Below are positions 45,301 to 57,344 of a stretch of 64,000 nt of DNA, piece after piece. Made by a program: the position numbers and the translations under genes. Position 1 is the stretch's first letter, and each line of letters opens with the position of its first letter. This DNA comes from Strigamia acuminata (taxonomy: Eukaryota > Arthropoda > Chilopoda > Geophilomorpha > Linotaeniidae), in contig OX442316.1 in assembly GCA_949358305.1 (NCBI GenBank), forward strand, positions 9,918,001 through 9,982,000. The letters are read 5' to 3'. The notes beneath the pieces were generated by a model, which worked only from the letters and a program-made list of their open reading frames with translations, had not been told where the DNA came from and made no database searches.

Positions 45301-48300
45301 AGTATTTTGGGAGGAACTGTAATTAAACACGAAATTTAATTACCGTTAATGAAGAGGTTTGTTGAATGCTGATCAGCTCCAGCAAAGTTTGCGGCTACGC
45401 ATGTATAATTGCCATTGTGACGTGGGCTAAGAGTACTAATCATCAGGATGCTGGAGAATTCATCTAAATCGTGAATAATAATGCCCTGTCCATTTAATAA
45501 GGGCTGACCATCTCTGAACCACGAAATGTTCATGGGGCTGTCACCTTCTCTTACAACACACTGAATTCGAGCACGGGCTCCTTCTCTAATTAATTCATCT
45601 TGAAATGAAAAAGGACTTATTTTCGGAGGAACTGAAATAAAATGCTAGTACAGTATTAGTTATTGTAAGCTTCAAAAACACCTGCAAAATTGTAAACCAA
45701 ACTATCATATTAAGATAATTATTTTACGGTATACCTATCACAATTAGTTCAATTTCGCCTTTAACTTTATCATTGTCGTCATTTGTTACAATGCATGTAT
45801 ATTTTCCTTTATCAGCAAGTCGTTTGACTTCATAAATTATCAATGAGCCATTTTTTGGAACAAAATGTCGAATGTGAATAGGCATTAATCGACCACCTAC
45901 AAATTACAAATTTAATGAAATAAAACATTGCTGAGCTTTTAATGTCAACCTCTTTCCCATTGAATTTTATTCATAGGATATCCATAAACCGGACAATCAA
46001 TTACGATAACTCCATCTTCTGTCGCTTGATATTTAATATTGGATCGCATTCCTAGTTTTCCTGGAATGCATATACAAAACAAAATTTTATACTAGTAACA
46101 TGCGTTCTACTACTGCTTACCGTGAATAAAAATTCTTGCTGAATGTTCAACAAATCCCTTTTTTGTTGTGGCAATGCATCTATACACCCCACCGTCTTCA
46201 ACGCTAACAGTGGACATTTTTAAAGAACTTGTTATCCTATTGCTACCATCTGATCTCATATTAATGCTAATTCGTGCACTTGTTGATAGTTTTACATTAT
46301 CTAAAGACCATGAAAATTGGGGAGTGGGATTTCCTTGGGAAGTGCATTCCAGCAACATGCTATCTTTGGGATTAAGTATTTGCTCATCAAAACCCTTTAC
46401 AATGATTGGTAGCGAATCTATTACCAATAAAAATTAGATTTCAAATTTCGAGTTTGTTAACTACAGTATTATTTACCTCCTATCTTAATCACTGCAGAGC
46501 CAAATGCTGAATACAGTTCATTCATAGCAAAACATTGGTATAAACCAACATTTCGACTGCTCATTTTTGCTATTTTAATAGTCTCGTTACTGACTTGCAA
46601 GACGTCATTCAATTCCAACGGTTTTCCATCTTTAAACCAAATGATGCTGTTGATAGGAGACCCTTGGATTTTACAGTTGAGAAAAGCTCCTTGATTTGCA
46701 TCAACAGTTGCCGTAGCTGGAGTTATGAGTGCACTCAAAGGTACTACAAAATCAAGACAAAATCAATATTTCATGTCAACTAATTAATTCTTCAGCATGC
46801 ACAAACCAATGACGATCACTTGAATTGTCATTTTAACAGAATTTACTTCATTAGATGCAGTGCACATGTATCTGCCACTGTCAGTGTCCTGAGTTTTTTC
46901 AATGATCAATAAACCTGATCCCATTTCGATGCGATCAGAGGGGAAAATGTTTTCGTAATTTCCAAGTGTCATTTCTTTTGACCAACTTAAAAAAAAGTAT
47001 TTGCTTTGATTTCTAAAATACACGGAGTAAATTAAATTAAACTAGTTACATGTAATCAGGAGTTGGGTGTCCACTTGCAACACAAGACAAGAATAGTCTT
47101 TCGCCTTTTGAAATTACAAGGTTTGAATTATGGTAGATAATCTTTGGTGGAACTTTACCCTGCGATTCTAAAATAAAAATATGAAATACTGTCCCATAAA
47201 AAATGTTGTGAATCCGTACCTGTCACAATCAAACGACCAGGATTACTCAGCTTCACCTCGCCAGTTAATCGATGCAACACTTGGCAACGGTAAGTTGTAA
47301 GAGCATCGTTACCATCCACATCCTTAATTATCAGTTCACCAGTCGGCAGCAGAACATATTTTGAATCTTAAGAGCGTAAATTTAAAATCCATTAAACGAT
47401 AGTAGGATAATAAAACTAAAATTATAATTACTAGCGTTCAAATCAGATGAAGTGATAGAAACGACTGAATCTTTAATCCAAGCGGTGATATTGACATACG
47501 GCAGTGAGAATTTAGGAATATGACATCGAATAATGGCAGTATTTTGTTTCATTGTATACACATCGTAAACGTGGATATCATATATCTGATTAACAACTAA
47601 AAAAAAAATTAATTTATAAAAACAATGCCTAAAATAAAAAATAAAAATATCTTGACATTACCGCCTCGAACTTTAATCTCACTGGACACAATTGATCCAA
47701 GAGTATTAGTAGCAGCACATCTGTATGAAACACCGTGAACATCTTGCCTGTAGTCGTCAATACCAAAAGATGGAAATTGAAGAGTGCCATCGGGTAAAGT
47801 TTGGCGGAGTCTCGGCACGTGAGTTACAGGGGAGCCATCAACCATGAGCCATGTGATTTCGGGTTGAGGTACTCCTTGCGCCTTGCAGGAAAGCTTCCCA
47901 CCAGTTATATTGGAGAAGTCATAATTAAGTGGGAAATCCGAAGTGAATTTAGGCGCTAAAATGTATGTTATTCAGGTTAAATTCCTAAAATCATATTTTT
48001 TTTGTGCATTTATAAAATAATATTAATTATCGCAATAAAAAATGTTTCTTTAAAATTATTTTTATAATATTTTTTATAATTAATAATTTTTTTGCTATTA
48101 TTAACATATTTTTAATGTGTTCTTTAAAATTAATTCAAACTTTTCTGAAAATTTCTTGTTTTTAGTTTATTTGCCGAAAAAGAACGAAAAAGTAACAAGT
48201 GCTTAAAAATCACGTGACTAACATAAATATGTGACGTCATTTACCTTGCTCAGTTGAGGAAGTAACGGGCAGCAGCCAGAGCAGGACAAAGAGCCACATC

Positions 48301-48323
48301 GGATGGCTAGTAATCGTTTGCAT
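39351..48323 (-). CDS. Dscam-like immunoglobulin receptor, paralogue A
   Basis: Signal exon 48245-48323 (MQTITSHPMWLFVLLWLLPV). Domains (approximate): Ig1 47662-47957, Ig2 47216-47598, Ig3 46800-47166, Ig4 46478-46741, Ig5 46125-46418, Ig6 45735-46060, Ig7 array 44190-45631, Ig8 43695-44062, Ig9 43254-43620, FN1 42833-43190, FN2 42233-42781 with a 174-bp MITE in its intron, FN3 41800-42162, FN4 41350-41740, Ig10 40955-41295, FN5 40606-40890, FN6 40265-40556, membrane segment 40021-40195 (PLIFIPAVALLIVVIIASVV), tail exons 39838-39963, 39703-39772, 39590-39645, 39448-39527 and 39351-39379 (AHMFHNSGN, stop). Frames are open and cysteines kept. First gene of the cluster in transcription order. 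It looks mosaic: most of its 3' half matches B, but the FN5/FN6 intron matches C. Confidence 0.9.
42516..42689. mobile_element. 174-bp TA-flanked MITE in the FN2 intron of paralogue A
   Basis: The ends start CAGTAGTGTGTAGCCCGGAC (left) and CAGTGTATTCTGCGTATCCC (right, reverse-complemented), both leading into CCCGGACAT. TA is duplicated at 42514-42515 and 42690-42691. CAGTG-type ends with a TA target fit a pogo/Tigger or related Tc1/mariner MITE. Paralogue B has a short intron here without it. Confidence 0.8.
44190..45631 (-). CDS. Ig7 exon array of paralogue A
   Basis: 7a 45344-45631, 7b 45029-45316, 7c 44521-44808, 7d 44190-44477, each 288 nt, phase 1-1. Spacers are 27, 220 and 43 nt. Retaining the 27-nt spacer in an mRNA gives an immediate stop (AACGGTAATTAA reads N G N stop), so it must be bypassed by splicing. 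Confidence 0.88.
48211..48239. promoter_or_regulatory. E-box plus CRE pair in intron 1 of paralogue A
   Basis: CACGTGAC at 48211-48218 and TGACGTCA at 48232-48239, six bases from the exon 1 boundary (48245). Flanking intron sequence differs from the other genes, so the two sites stand out. Confidence 0.65.
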
Positions 48324-48439
48324 GGTAACTAACCTCCTTTCAATTAGGATTTTATTAAATCCCAACGATTCCCACACTCCACGAAAGTGAAGATTGCTTT
48401 GAAAAACTATTCCCGCTAATTTAACTTACAAAATTCGCT

Positions 48440-48515
48440 CTCGCTTGATTGCAATTCGTCCTAGAGGGGGTCCGAATGTGGAATTCTGGGAAAGATTGCA
48501 CGGTGACGATTCGCT
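48440..48515 (-). promoter_or_regulatory. Conserved upstream block of paralogue A
   Basis: CAATTCGTCCTAGAGGGGG from about 48452, then GGAATTCTGGGAAAG. It is the most diverged of the four copies, at the same distance (about 130 bp) from the ATG. Confidence 0.5.
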
Positions 48516-48702
48516 TCACAGAACCTAAAAGAAAAATCAAATTTTAAAAATTCGTTTTTACTCATCTAAAATGAATTCAATTGCTGTGCATTCACAATAA
48601 GTTACCAAATTCATGAAAAACAAATTTTATTCACGAGTTTTTAATAATTATTATGCAAATAAATCGTAAATCAGTAAATATAAGACACGACCTTGGTTAT
48701 GA

Positions 48703-51027
48703 CTAAACAATTATTTCAGCTACCTCACTTTTTTCATCACTTTTTTCATCACTTTTTTCATCACTTTTTTCATCACTCTTTTTCTCAATTACAACATCGG
48801 TTTCTTGTATTTCAACTTTATGGTGATATTCTACACCTTCCACAATAACTGGAAGGCGCTCAACCTCACTTTCCTCCTCTGTGTTTTCTTCAGTCTCCGG
48901 TTCAATTGTGACTTCCAGACACTTAGTATCTTCAGGCAAATCCTCTTTAGGTTCATCCAAATCAACATTAACGTCGACGTTCGCTTCACTTTGCTTTTCC
49001 TCGTCCAAACTTTCTTCTATGAAATCAATATGCGGTGGGGGCAGATCCCAGTGTTGATCGTTTGAGGAACCGTAAACAGCGTACATAAAAACTCCAAACA
49101 TTTGAATGATTGCGATGAAAACTATGAACGAAAAGTTCGATTTTTCGTGCTGCAATAAAATATAAATTTATTTAAATTAAAAAAATAGAATTACAAATTA
49201 AATATTCGCGAAACTTACTGATGAGAATTGAACTTTCATAATGTAAATAAGCATACACGCTAAAAAGCTGCCAAAAGATATGAAAGCCGATGATAATGCA
49301 GCAAATTGTTTGCCCAAATCCAAGCAATTAACAAGAATTCCTATTTTTATTTAAGAAATAAAAACATTGGATATTTAAAGAACGAAATCAATAGTGTTAT
49401 TACCACAAATCGCACAGCCAAATAGAAAACTGCTGCCTGAATAACCCGTGGTTGCTAAAATAGGTATTTTCGTAAGGTGTGTCATTAATGATACTGGTAA
49501 TAATAAGCTAACACCTACGAAATAAATGATAAAATTAAATTTTGCAAAAGGGAATATTTACAGTTTCTTACTTCCACATATTGTTATTTTACGAATCGTA
49601 TTCAGAGAAAGAATGTTGCGTTCAAATAAAAAATCGCTTCCCCAACCAGTAATAAGAAGAGCAAAACACATTACAATGCATAATATACTAAAGGTGAATT
49701 CATTCTACACAATGTTAAATTAATTTTGAAATTAATTATACAATTTTACATTCTTAAAACTCACTGTAAAAAAATGATATTGGGGAGACGGAGTATAAAC
49801 ATTGAGTGTAGTAATAAAAATATAAACAGATAAAAGGCAACTTGTTGTGACCGATGACAACGCCCAAAGAGGTCGGGATTTAAATATTGCGCTGTATGGA
49901 ACCGATATTGGCTGCAAAATTAATTTAAAATAAATTGAATAACAATTAAACTATTTTTTTTTACTGGCCTTGTGTTCCTTGACAGATGGCACAATCACGT
50001 TAAATATTCTGTGGTGGATTTTTGACGATTTTTCTCTCACAAAATAGCTCCAAATAACACACCAAGTTATGGCTAAAGCCCCTGCAATACAAATTGCATG
50101 TAAATATATCACCATCTAAAAAACAGATATGTGTAAAGCATAAAAGCAAAGACTGAAGGGGCAGCAAAAATAAGTAATCTCTCACCAAAAAAGTAAAAAG
50201 TTGCTTCCCAACTAAATCTCCAAGATATGCAACGAGATAAAGGAAACGATAGTGCAAATCCAAGCAAGCAACCCGAATAGGCAAGTGAAACTAAAAATGC
50301 CTTAGTTTCCGATATTGTGAGTCCCCACACTCTGTATAAAGCGGGTATAACAACACCCTTAAACAAAACACATCAATTTAATTTGTATTCTGCGGTAAAA
50401 TCGCATACCTCAAGTCCTCCTTGCAAAAATCGTAACGCCATTAGGAATTCACTTCCGAGGTTAATGGCGCCGGGCAGAATCAAATTAATGAATGCGGACG
50501 CAATTACACCTGTAATGAAAAGTCTACAGAAAAAATATTTAGAAAAATAATAAACTGTAGTCTCTTTTCATGTAAAAAAATTCACTTATTCGCTGAATAT
50601 CTGTAACAAAGCACTGCTGCGGGAATTTGGGTTATAATGTAACCAACATGAAATGCTCCATCGATTAATACGACCGCTGTAGGGATCAACGAGAAATCTT
50701 TCTGCCAACAATTAATAAGAAATTAATTTTCCTTTCTGCGTTGTTCGGTGTATATCGTTACATTGTAGATGGTGTCAAATCCGGGACCCAAATTGCAACG
50801 CATGCCCATAATCACGAATAAACCAAGGCATGTCAATGCGGCAAGAACATAATCTTGATTGTAATTTGACTTGGATTCGACTTTTTCATGTGAAATAACT
50901 TCGGGTGAAAGTTTGGTTGTTTCTTGTTCAGAAGCATCTGAAAGGAATTAATGGTTGCTTAATTTTTCACATTTTTCTTTATTTGTTTACCTTTGGGAAT
51001 TGTTTCACTCGGTTCAGAACCTTCCAT
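48703..51027 (-). CDS. SLC17-type MFS anion/glutamate-like transporter
   Basis: Multi-pass membrane transporter of the major facilitator superfamily. It starts MEGSEPSETIPKG at 51027. About ten exons follow: 50765-50940 (TM1), 50600-50705 (GAFHVGYIITQIPAAVLCYR), 50400-50530 (MALRFLQGGLE), 50109-50390 (GVVIPALYRVWGLTISE and LAYSGCLLGFALSFPLS), 50000-50100, 49750-49915 (PYSAIFKSRPLWALSSV), 49570-49700, 49400-49510, 49223-49338 and 48703-49155. RFLQGGxEGVxxPAxxxxW and AYSGxxLGxxxxxPLS are the conserved blocks of SLC17 (VGLUT, sialin, NPT). The N-terminus and long C-terminal tail are on the cytoplasmic side in this family; the tail is very acidic and ends in four or five SDEK repeats. The substrate cannot be assigned: the family carries glutamate, sialic acid, urate or phosphate. 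It lies 0.4 kb upstream of paralogue A on the same strand. Confidence 0.8.
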
Positions 51028-51384
51028 TTTGATTAGTTGTTGAGCATATCGAGCAATATTCGGTCTCACGATGAACGGTGTCAAGAGAATTCAATAACCG
51101 TACCATAATGATTGTCAGTGATTCAATTACTATAATCCGCCCATCCTTTTAATAATAGGTCAATCCCTGGCTAAATTAGCGATATAAATAGTGGGGCGAT
51201 ACACTAATAGAGTGATACCAATTGATTTTATTAAATTATTATATCAGAGACAAATAGATAATCCGAAAAATAGCATCTGAAGTGAATATTTAGTGAAAAA
51301 AACAATCGCCATTTTTCTATACAACAATTCAACAATAAATATAACAAAACCAATGGTAAATATTAATAAATTCATTGTGGCCTA
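51028..51384. other. Intergenic spacer between the transporter and the first GMC gene
   Basis: Holds the upstream region of the transporter and the 3' flank of the oxidoreductase gene. No gene seen. Confidence 0.5.
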
Positions 51385-53990
51385 TTATTTTAAAGGTAAA
51401 TTATGCGTTTGTTTAATCATGTGAGCACCTTTTTCACCTATCATAACAGTTGGTACACTTGTGTGAGCAGATGGAATAGTAGGCATGACGGATGCATCAA
51501 TTACACGCAGATGTTCAACTCCTTTAACCCTACCCACAGAAAATAAATTGTTTAAAAAAGAGAAAAAATATGGTTTAGTTTCAAGACCTTAAGAATGGAT
51601 CCACAACGGCGAGTAAATCGGTGTCCGGACCCATTTTGCAAGTGCCCACTGGGTGGTGAAATCCGTAGGAATAATGTTTAATAACACACCGCCAATAGTC
51701 GTCAGATTCCTGGTCTTCGAAGGAAGCACATGATGGATATTTACGAGCATGATAACGTGTACCAAATGCTTTGAAAGCATGTGTTTGGGTGATTGCAAAT
51801 ACCATTCGTTTAGCTAAGGAAGAAAAACAATGTCATTAATGAGTTAGAAACAAAATTCCTTTTTCCTCTTACCATCCAAAAGTATATCTTCATCGCTAGG
51901 ATTTGAAAAAGAATTGGGTTCAATAATCGGATGGTCTTGAATATCAGTAGTGTTAATGGTGATATATCCTACACTCTTTGGATGTAACAGGATTGGAATA
52001 AAACTTATTTGTGGCTGACCAGGAATGGGACCAAAATATTCATCCCAAACCTAGTATGAATAAAAAGTTAAAAAATATATAATTTTTAAATTTATTTTTA
52101 TGCATTATTTTTACATCTATTGGAAGATTCCAGTTGGCAGATCTGTAGGAAACAAGCTTGAGTTCAAAATCTGGGAAATCTCTATTTTGATTTCTTAAGT
52201 TACTGGCTAAATATGCTTTTCCTTCATGTTTTTCTACAGCAGTCAATGGACCTGACATTACATTAATGCCTTATGTGTTATTTTTTCACACCATGGAATA
52301 AGTAAAATTAAAATTACCAATTTTATGACTGTGCCATAATTTCCAATTTTCTTCAGTGATAACCAAACTGTCGTTAAACGCAATTGGAAAATCAATATTA
52401 AAAATCAATCCATGAAAACTCATATGATTAATAAGATTTTGGCCTACTCCCGGTAAATCCACAATTATTGGAATCTAAATCAAATGTACTGTATTATCTT
52501 GACAAACTGTAAAATTCTTTTCTATGTAAGAAATAGTACATTATGTTTGATTAAAGTATCTTTTGGTCCTACACCCGATAACATTAAAATTTGTGGCGAC
52601 TGAACTGTGCCTGCCGATATAACAATTTCCTTCCGAGCATTAGTTTTATAAATTTTCCCCAGATATTTGTACGTTACCCCACGAGCAATGTGACTGTCAT
52701 CTATATTAACCTACAAAAAAGTGTAAACTTATTTTTTATAACATTGGTAATGCTGGGGACACACTAGGCGCGTGGCGACGCGATTTCGACGTTTTCAAAA
52801 ATGGCGTCAGGTCGCAGACTAAAAAGTACTTTTGATCTCGACCTGACGCCATTTTTAAAAACGTCGAAATCGCGTGGCGACGCAATTCGCGCCGCAACGC
52901 GCCTAGTTTGTCCCCAGCATTAAGTAAACAAATTAAATTAAAACCTTCTGAACAAGAGCTTCAGTCAAAATTGTAAGATTTGGCCTTTTTAAAAACGGCT
53001 TTAAAAACGATTTATAAGTATTGTAAGTCTCCCCATATTTCATGGTTGAATGTGGAAACATGAATCCTTCAGAAAACGTAGATAAACATTAAATAAAAAT
53101 TAAAAACTGAATTTTTTAAAAATGTTTTTACCAGTTTGATATCTAGCATTATTGTCGACTTCAGAATACCCAAGTTCAGTTCCAGCTTGAAGCCATGCAT
53201 CAGCTAATGGTGTTTTGAAACATGGAATACTGACCGGCAATAATCCACCTCTTTTATGATATGCAGCTTTATTAGTTAGAAAGATATATTTATAGATCAA
53301 TAAATCTTTTATTCAAAGATTGTTGCGATTATTACCATCTTCCCTTCTTGCTGGTGCATGAAAATCTTCACTTTTCAAAAAAAACGGCAATACTTCGTCA
53401 TATCCCCAACCCCAATTTCCTAACTTCGACCAATTATTGTAATCGAGTTTATTTCCCCTTGTATGACCCTGATTGTTTATTGTAGAGGTTCCTCCCAATG
53501 CTTTACCTCGGGACCAATCCTGACGCTATAAGTAAACAAATTTATTCTTTAAGAAATTAAAGTGATAGGAAAACAAAGGCAAATGATGTTACTTGATCAA
53601 TTAATGAATAACAACAGTTTTTCTGAGGTTCACTTTTAAATCCCCAATTAAGGTGTTTGGGAATCCCACCGACTTTATACGGCACGTCTTCGTAATTGGT
53701 ATTGTCGTCATCAGGATTAATTCCGGCTTCTAGTAACAAGACTGTAACTGAGGGATCTTCAGAGAGCCGTGAAGCAACAACTGCACCTGCAGAACCTGCT
53801 CCAACTTAAAAATATCAAATTAAATCCATCTGCAATCATATTACAAAACCACAACAACTAAAAAGACCATTTTTATACTTATGATAAAATCGTAATCCTT
53901 TTCTGAAATATTTTCCTTGCATATCATTAAATTGAGTTTCGAAAATAAAATAAAAACGCTGAGATATTGCGCGAATGACATAATTATCAT
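51385..53990 (-). CDS. GMC oxidoreductase (glucose dehydrogenase-like), copy 1
   Basis: FAD-dependent secreted or luminal alcohol/sugar oxidoreductase of the glucose-methanol-choline family. It starts [19 protein letters not shown] (signal-like) at 53990. The next exon gives the FAD-binding [20 protein letters not shown] and LLLEAG (about 53592-53807). Then come [33 protein letters not shown] (53333-53523; GMC signature 1), the signature-2 region [18 protein letters not shown] (about 52535-52712), [10 protein letters not shown] (51588-51813; catalytic His) and [20 protein letters not shown] (51385-51530). About 11 exons. The second catalytic position is His (SAHTSVP) where many insect members have Asn. 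The stop is at 51385-51387. The intron 52712-52943 contains a MITE. Adjacent copy 2 has the same exon layout, a tandem duplication. Substrate unknown. Confidence 0.85.
52750..52920. mobile_element. 171-bp palindromic, CpG-rich TA-flanked MITE
   Basis: The element is one long imperfect palindrome. The ends are ATGCTGGGGACACACTAGGC and its inverse; further in, GACGCGATTTCGACGTTTT and ATGGCGTCAGGTCG are mirrored around about 52833. TA is duplicated at 52748-52749 and 52921-52922. It stands out by CpG-rich sequence in an AT-rich intron. Confidence 0.85.
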
Positions 53991-54304
53991 ATTTTTTTAA
54001 TATCGTTCACCAAATTCTGAAATGTAGAATTTATCATTTAAATTATTTCTCAAAACAAGCTGTGAAAACAAGATTAAACATTCTATTTTATAATAACCAG
54101 TACCTTGAATAAGCTTATATCGTTCCGTTTTCAACTCCGTGGTTTCCCCTTAGAGTTCCCCTTATCACTTTCATTAAAGAGCAAACATCCTTCCCTTAAT
54201 ACCTTAATACCAATAAGCATCCGCTTATTTTTTATTTATAATAACTGACAAAAAAACTAATTAGTTAAATGTTTATTGTCGATGTTCCGATACATATAAA
54301 ACAT
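53991..54304. other. Spacer between the two GMC genes
   Basis: Upstream region of copy 1 and 3' flank of copy 2. No gene seen. Confidence 0.5.
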
Positions 54305-56879
54305 TTAGATTAACTTAAATTTTTGTTTAATCATATGTGCACCTTTTTCGCCAACCATAACCGCCGGTACACTTGTGTGAGCAGAAGGAATAGTGGGCAT
54401 AATGGAAGCATCAATCACACGCAGACGCTGTACTCCATAGACGCTACCAAAGAAAAAATAAATGTGATTCTCGAAAATAAAATGTGTCTACCTTCCATAC
54501 TTTAAAAGTGGATCTACAACTGCTTGTGGATCGGTGTTGGGACCCATTTTGCAAGTGCCGACTGGATGATGAAATCCGTAAGAATAATTTTTAATAACAC
54601 AACGCCAATAGTTGTCAGACATCTGATCAATGAAATGACCACACATCGGGTACTTGCGACCATGATAACGCGTGCCAAATACTTTAAAAGCGCGTGTTTG
54701 AGTTATGTCAAATACCATGCGTTTAGCTAAACAAGAAACAAAATGTCCGATTAAAACCATTCGCAAGGTGCTGTTTCTATTTTGTACCTTCCATTAACAC
54801 AGCTTCGTCATCGGGATGAGCGAAAGAATTGGGTTGAATAATGGGATAGTCATGGATGTTTGCACTTTTAATGGTAATGTATCCGACACTCTTTGGGTGT
54901 AACAAAATGGGAATAAAACTGATTTGTGGTTGACCAGGAATTGGTCCAAAATATTTTTCCCACACCTAAAGCAAAAATATAATCAGCTTTTTATAATTTA
55001 TATATTTTTTTTTTACTTTTTACATTTTTTGGAAGATTCCAGTTTGCCGATCTGTAAGAGACGAGTTTCAGTTCAACATCTGGGAAATCTTTGTCTTGAT
55101 TCGTTAAGGGACTAGCTAAATAAGCCTTTCCTTCGTGTTTTTCAATAGCCGACAGAGGGCCTAATGGTTTAAATATACGATACATTAAATAGATAAACTT
55201 AAAAAATAATAATAATAGTAATTTACCAATTCTGTGACGACGCCACAAATCCCAGTTTTCGTCGGTGACGACCAAACTATCATTAAATGTAATCGGAAAA
55301 TCAATATTGAAAATCAAGCCATGAAAACTCATGTGATTGATAAGATTTTCACCAACACCAGGCAAATTCACTTTCACGGGGATCTAGTAAATAAAAATGC
55401 AGCATAACAAACAAAAATTTCACCATTTTTAACGTACATACATTGTGTTTCGTCAAAGTGTGCTTGGGCCCTATTCCTGATAACATCAAAATTTGTGGCG
55501 ACTGAACTGCACCCGCAGATAAAATCACTTCTTTCCGAGCCTCAACCGACTGAATTGCACCCTGATATTCAAAAGTCACCCCACGAGCAACACCATGCTC
55601 CACATTTACCTACCAAAATCACAATAACTTGAATAAATAATTTTAAAAAAGACCTAAAGATTAATTTTTGAACCTTATGAACAAGCGCTTCGGTCAAAAT
55701 GGACAAATTAGGTCGTTTTAAAAATGGTTTCAAAAACGATTTGTAAGTGTTGTAGGTTTCGCCATTCTTCATAGTCGTGTGTGGAAACATAAAACCTAAC
55801 AAATCAAAATAAAATAAAGTCTAAAAATTGATATTCCAATAATTAAAACATAAAAAATTAACCCGTTTGATGTTTAGCATTATGATCAACTTCCGGATGG
55901 CCGAGTTCACATCCTGCTTGCAGCCACGCATCAGCTAATGGTGTTTTGTAGTAGGGAATGCTAACAGGTAATAATCCACCTTTCTTATGATAGTATGCTT
56001 TAATTATATAAAATTAATATTAAAATAATGTGCCAAGAATTTTTTTAAATCATTTTACCATCTTCTCTTCGCCAAGGAGCTTGATAATCCTCACTTTTCA
56101 AAAAATATTGCAATATCTCATCGTATCTCCAACCCCAATTTCCTAAGCTTGCCCAATTGTCATAATCGTGTTTATTTCCCCTCGTGTGGCCTTGATTGTT
56201 TATGGTAGAAGTTCCTCCCAACACTTTTCCTCGAGCCCAATCTTGGCGCTATAGAATAATAAGCAAATTTAAACTTTGTTTTAAATATCAATCATATATT
56301 CATACTTTATCGATTAATGCTAAACAGCAGTTTTTCTGAGGTTCACTTTTAAAACCCCAGTTAAGATGTTCGGGAATGCCACCGACTTTATAAGGCACAT
56401 CTTCGTAATTTGTACTGTCGTCGTCAGGATTAATTCCAGCCTCTAATAACAGAACTGTAACTGATGGATCTTCAGAGAGCCGCGAAGCAACAACTGCGCC
56501 TGCAGATCCAGCCCCAACTAGGAAAAAAAGAAAATAATAATTAAATCATGTCCTTCCTACAATAGAAAATATAAAAAAATTCATAAAAATACCAACAATA
56601 AAATGATAACTATATTTTTTCCTCCTTGCTTCGCATTTCGGTAAAATTAAATACCATATCGAAAGGAACAGCAAGATGAAGAGGCGAAGAGGATACATAA
56701 TTACGAGAGCAATTCGATCTCTCGCTACCAATTTATGTTTACATGCAGATACAGAAACAATACAAATATTAATTACCAACGATAAAATCGTAGCTATTTC
56801 CTGCGGTCGCTGCTTCACATTTCGGTAGAACTAAAAATACCGAGAGAAGCTGCAAGATGAAAAAGCAAAGAGGAGACAT
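54305..56879 (-). CDS. GMC oxidoreductase, copy 2, with two alternative first exons
   Basis: Same family and exon layout as copy 1. Shared core exons (approximate): 56305-56518 ([20 protein letters not shown]), 56060-56250 ([20 protein letters not shown]), 55862-55998, 55672-55795, 55441-55613 ([20 protein letters not shown]), 55225-55384, 55021-55160, 54787-54966, 54492-54728 ([10 protein letters not shown]) and 54305-54446 ([20 protein letters not shown]), with the stop at 54305-54307. Two tandem first exons each carry an ATG, signal peptide, YxFIV and a phase-1 donor: distal 56777-56879 ([20 protein letters not shown], then NSYDFIV) and proximal 56593-56698 ([20 protein letters not shown], then YSYHFIV). 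Either joins in frame to the FAD-binding exon. The His-His pair is kept. Substrate not assignable. Confidence 0.85.
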
Positions 56880-57344
56880 AATTACAAGAGTAATACGATC
56901 TGCCACCGCCAATTTATGTCAACGCTCACACAGGTGCATCAACAAATGATGTTAACGATGCAATTACGATGAATGAAATTCGCCGTAGTTAAACATTGGC
57001 TTTACAAAACACACAAAAGAGCCCTATTAATGTGTAATGAGGAAATTAAAATGCTGAAATGGATTGACAACTTTGCAAGGACAACAAAAAAAATGGATCT
57101 AAAATATAATATCGATATAAATAATAAAAAATATTATTCAATATAAGAATTTTTTTTTTATTCTTTTTCTATTATTCAATCTGAAAATTTGAAATAAAAT
57201 AATCATTTCCTTGCAAATGATTCAATAGTTCCTTATACATTCAATATATATATATATAAAAGTGATGTAATTTATAGATAATATCAGAGTTAAAAAAAAA
57301 TACATTTGTTCTGTGTTTAACACCAAAAATTTGTTTTATGGCAA
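56880..57344. other. Spacer upstream of GMC copy 2, with a short TA repeat
   Basis: No gene seen. A (TA)n microsatellite lies near 57244-57258. Confidence 0.5.
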
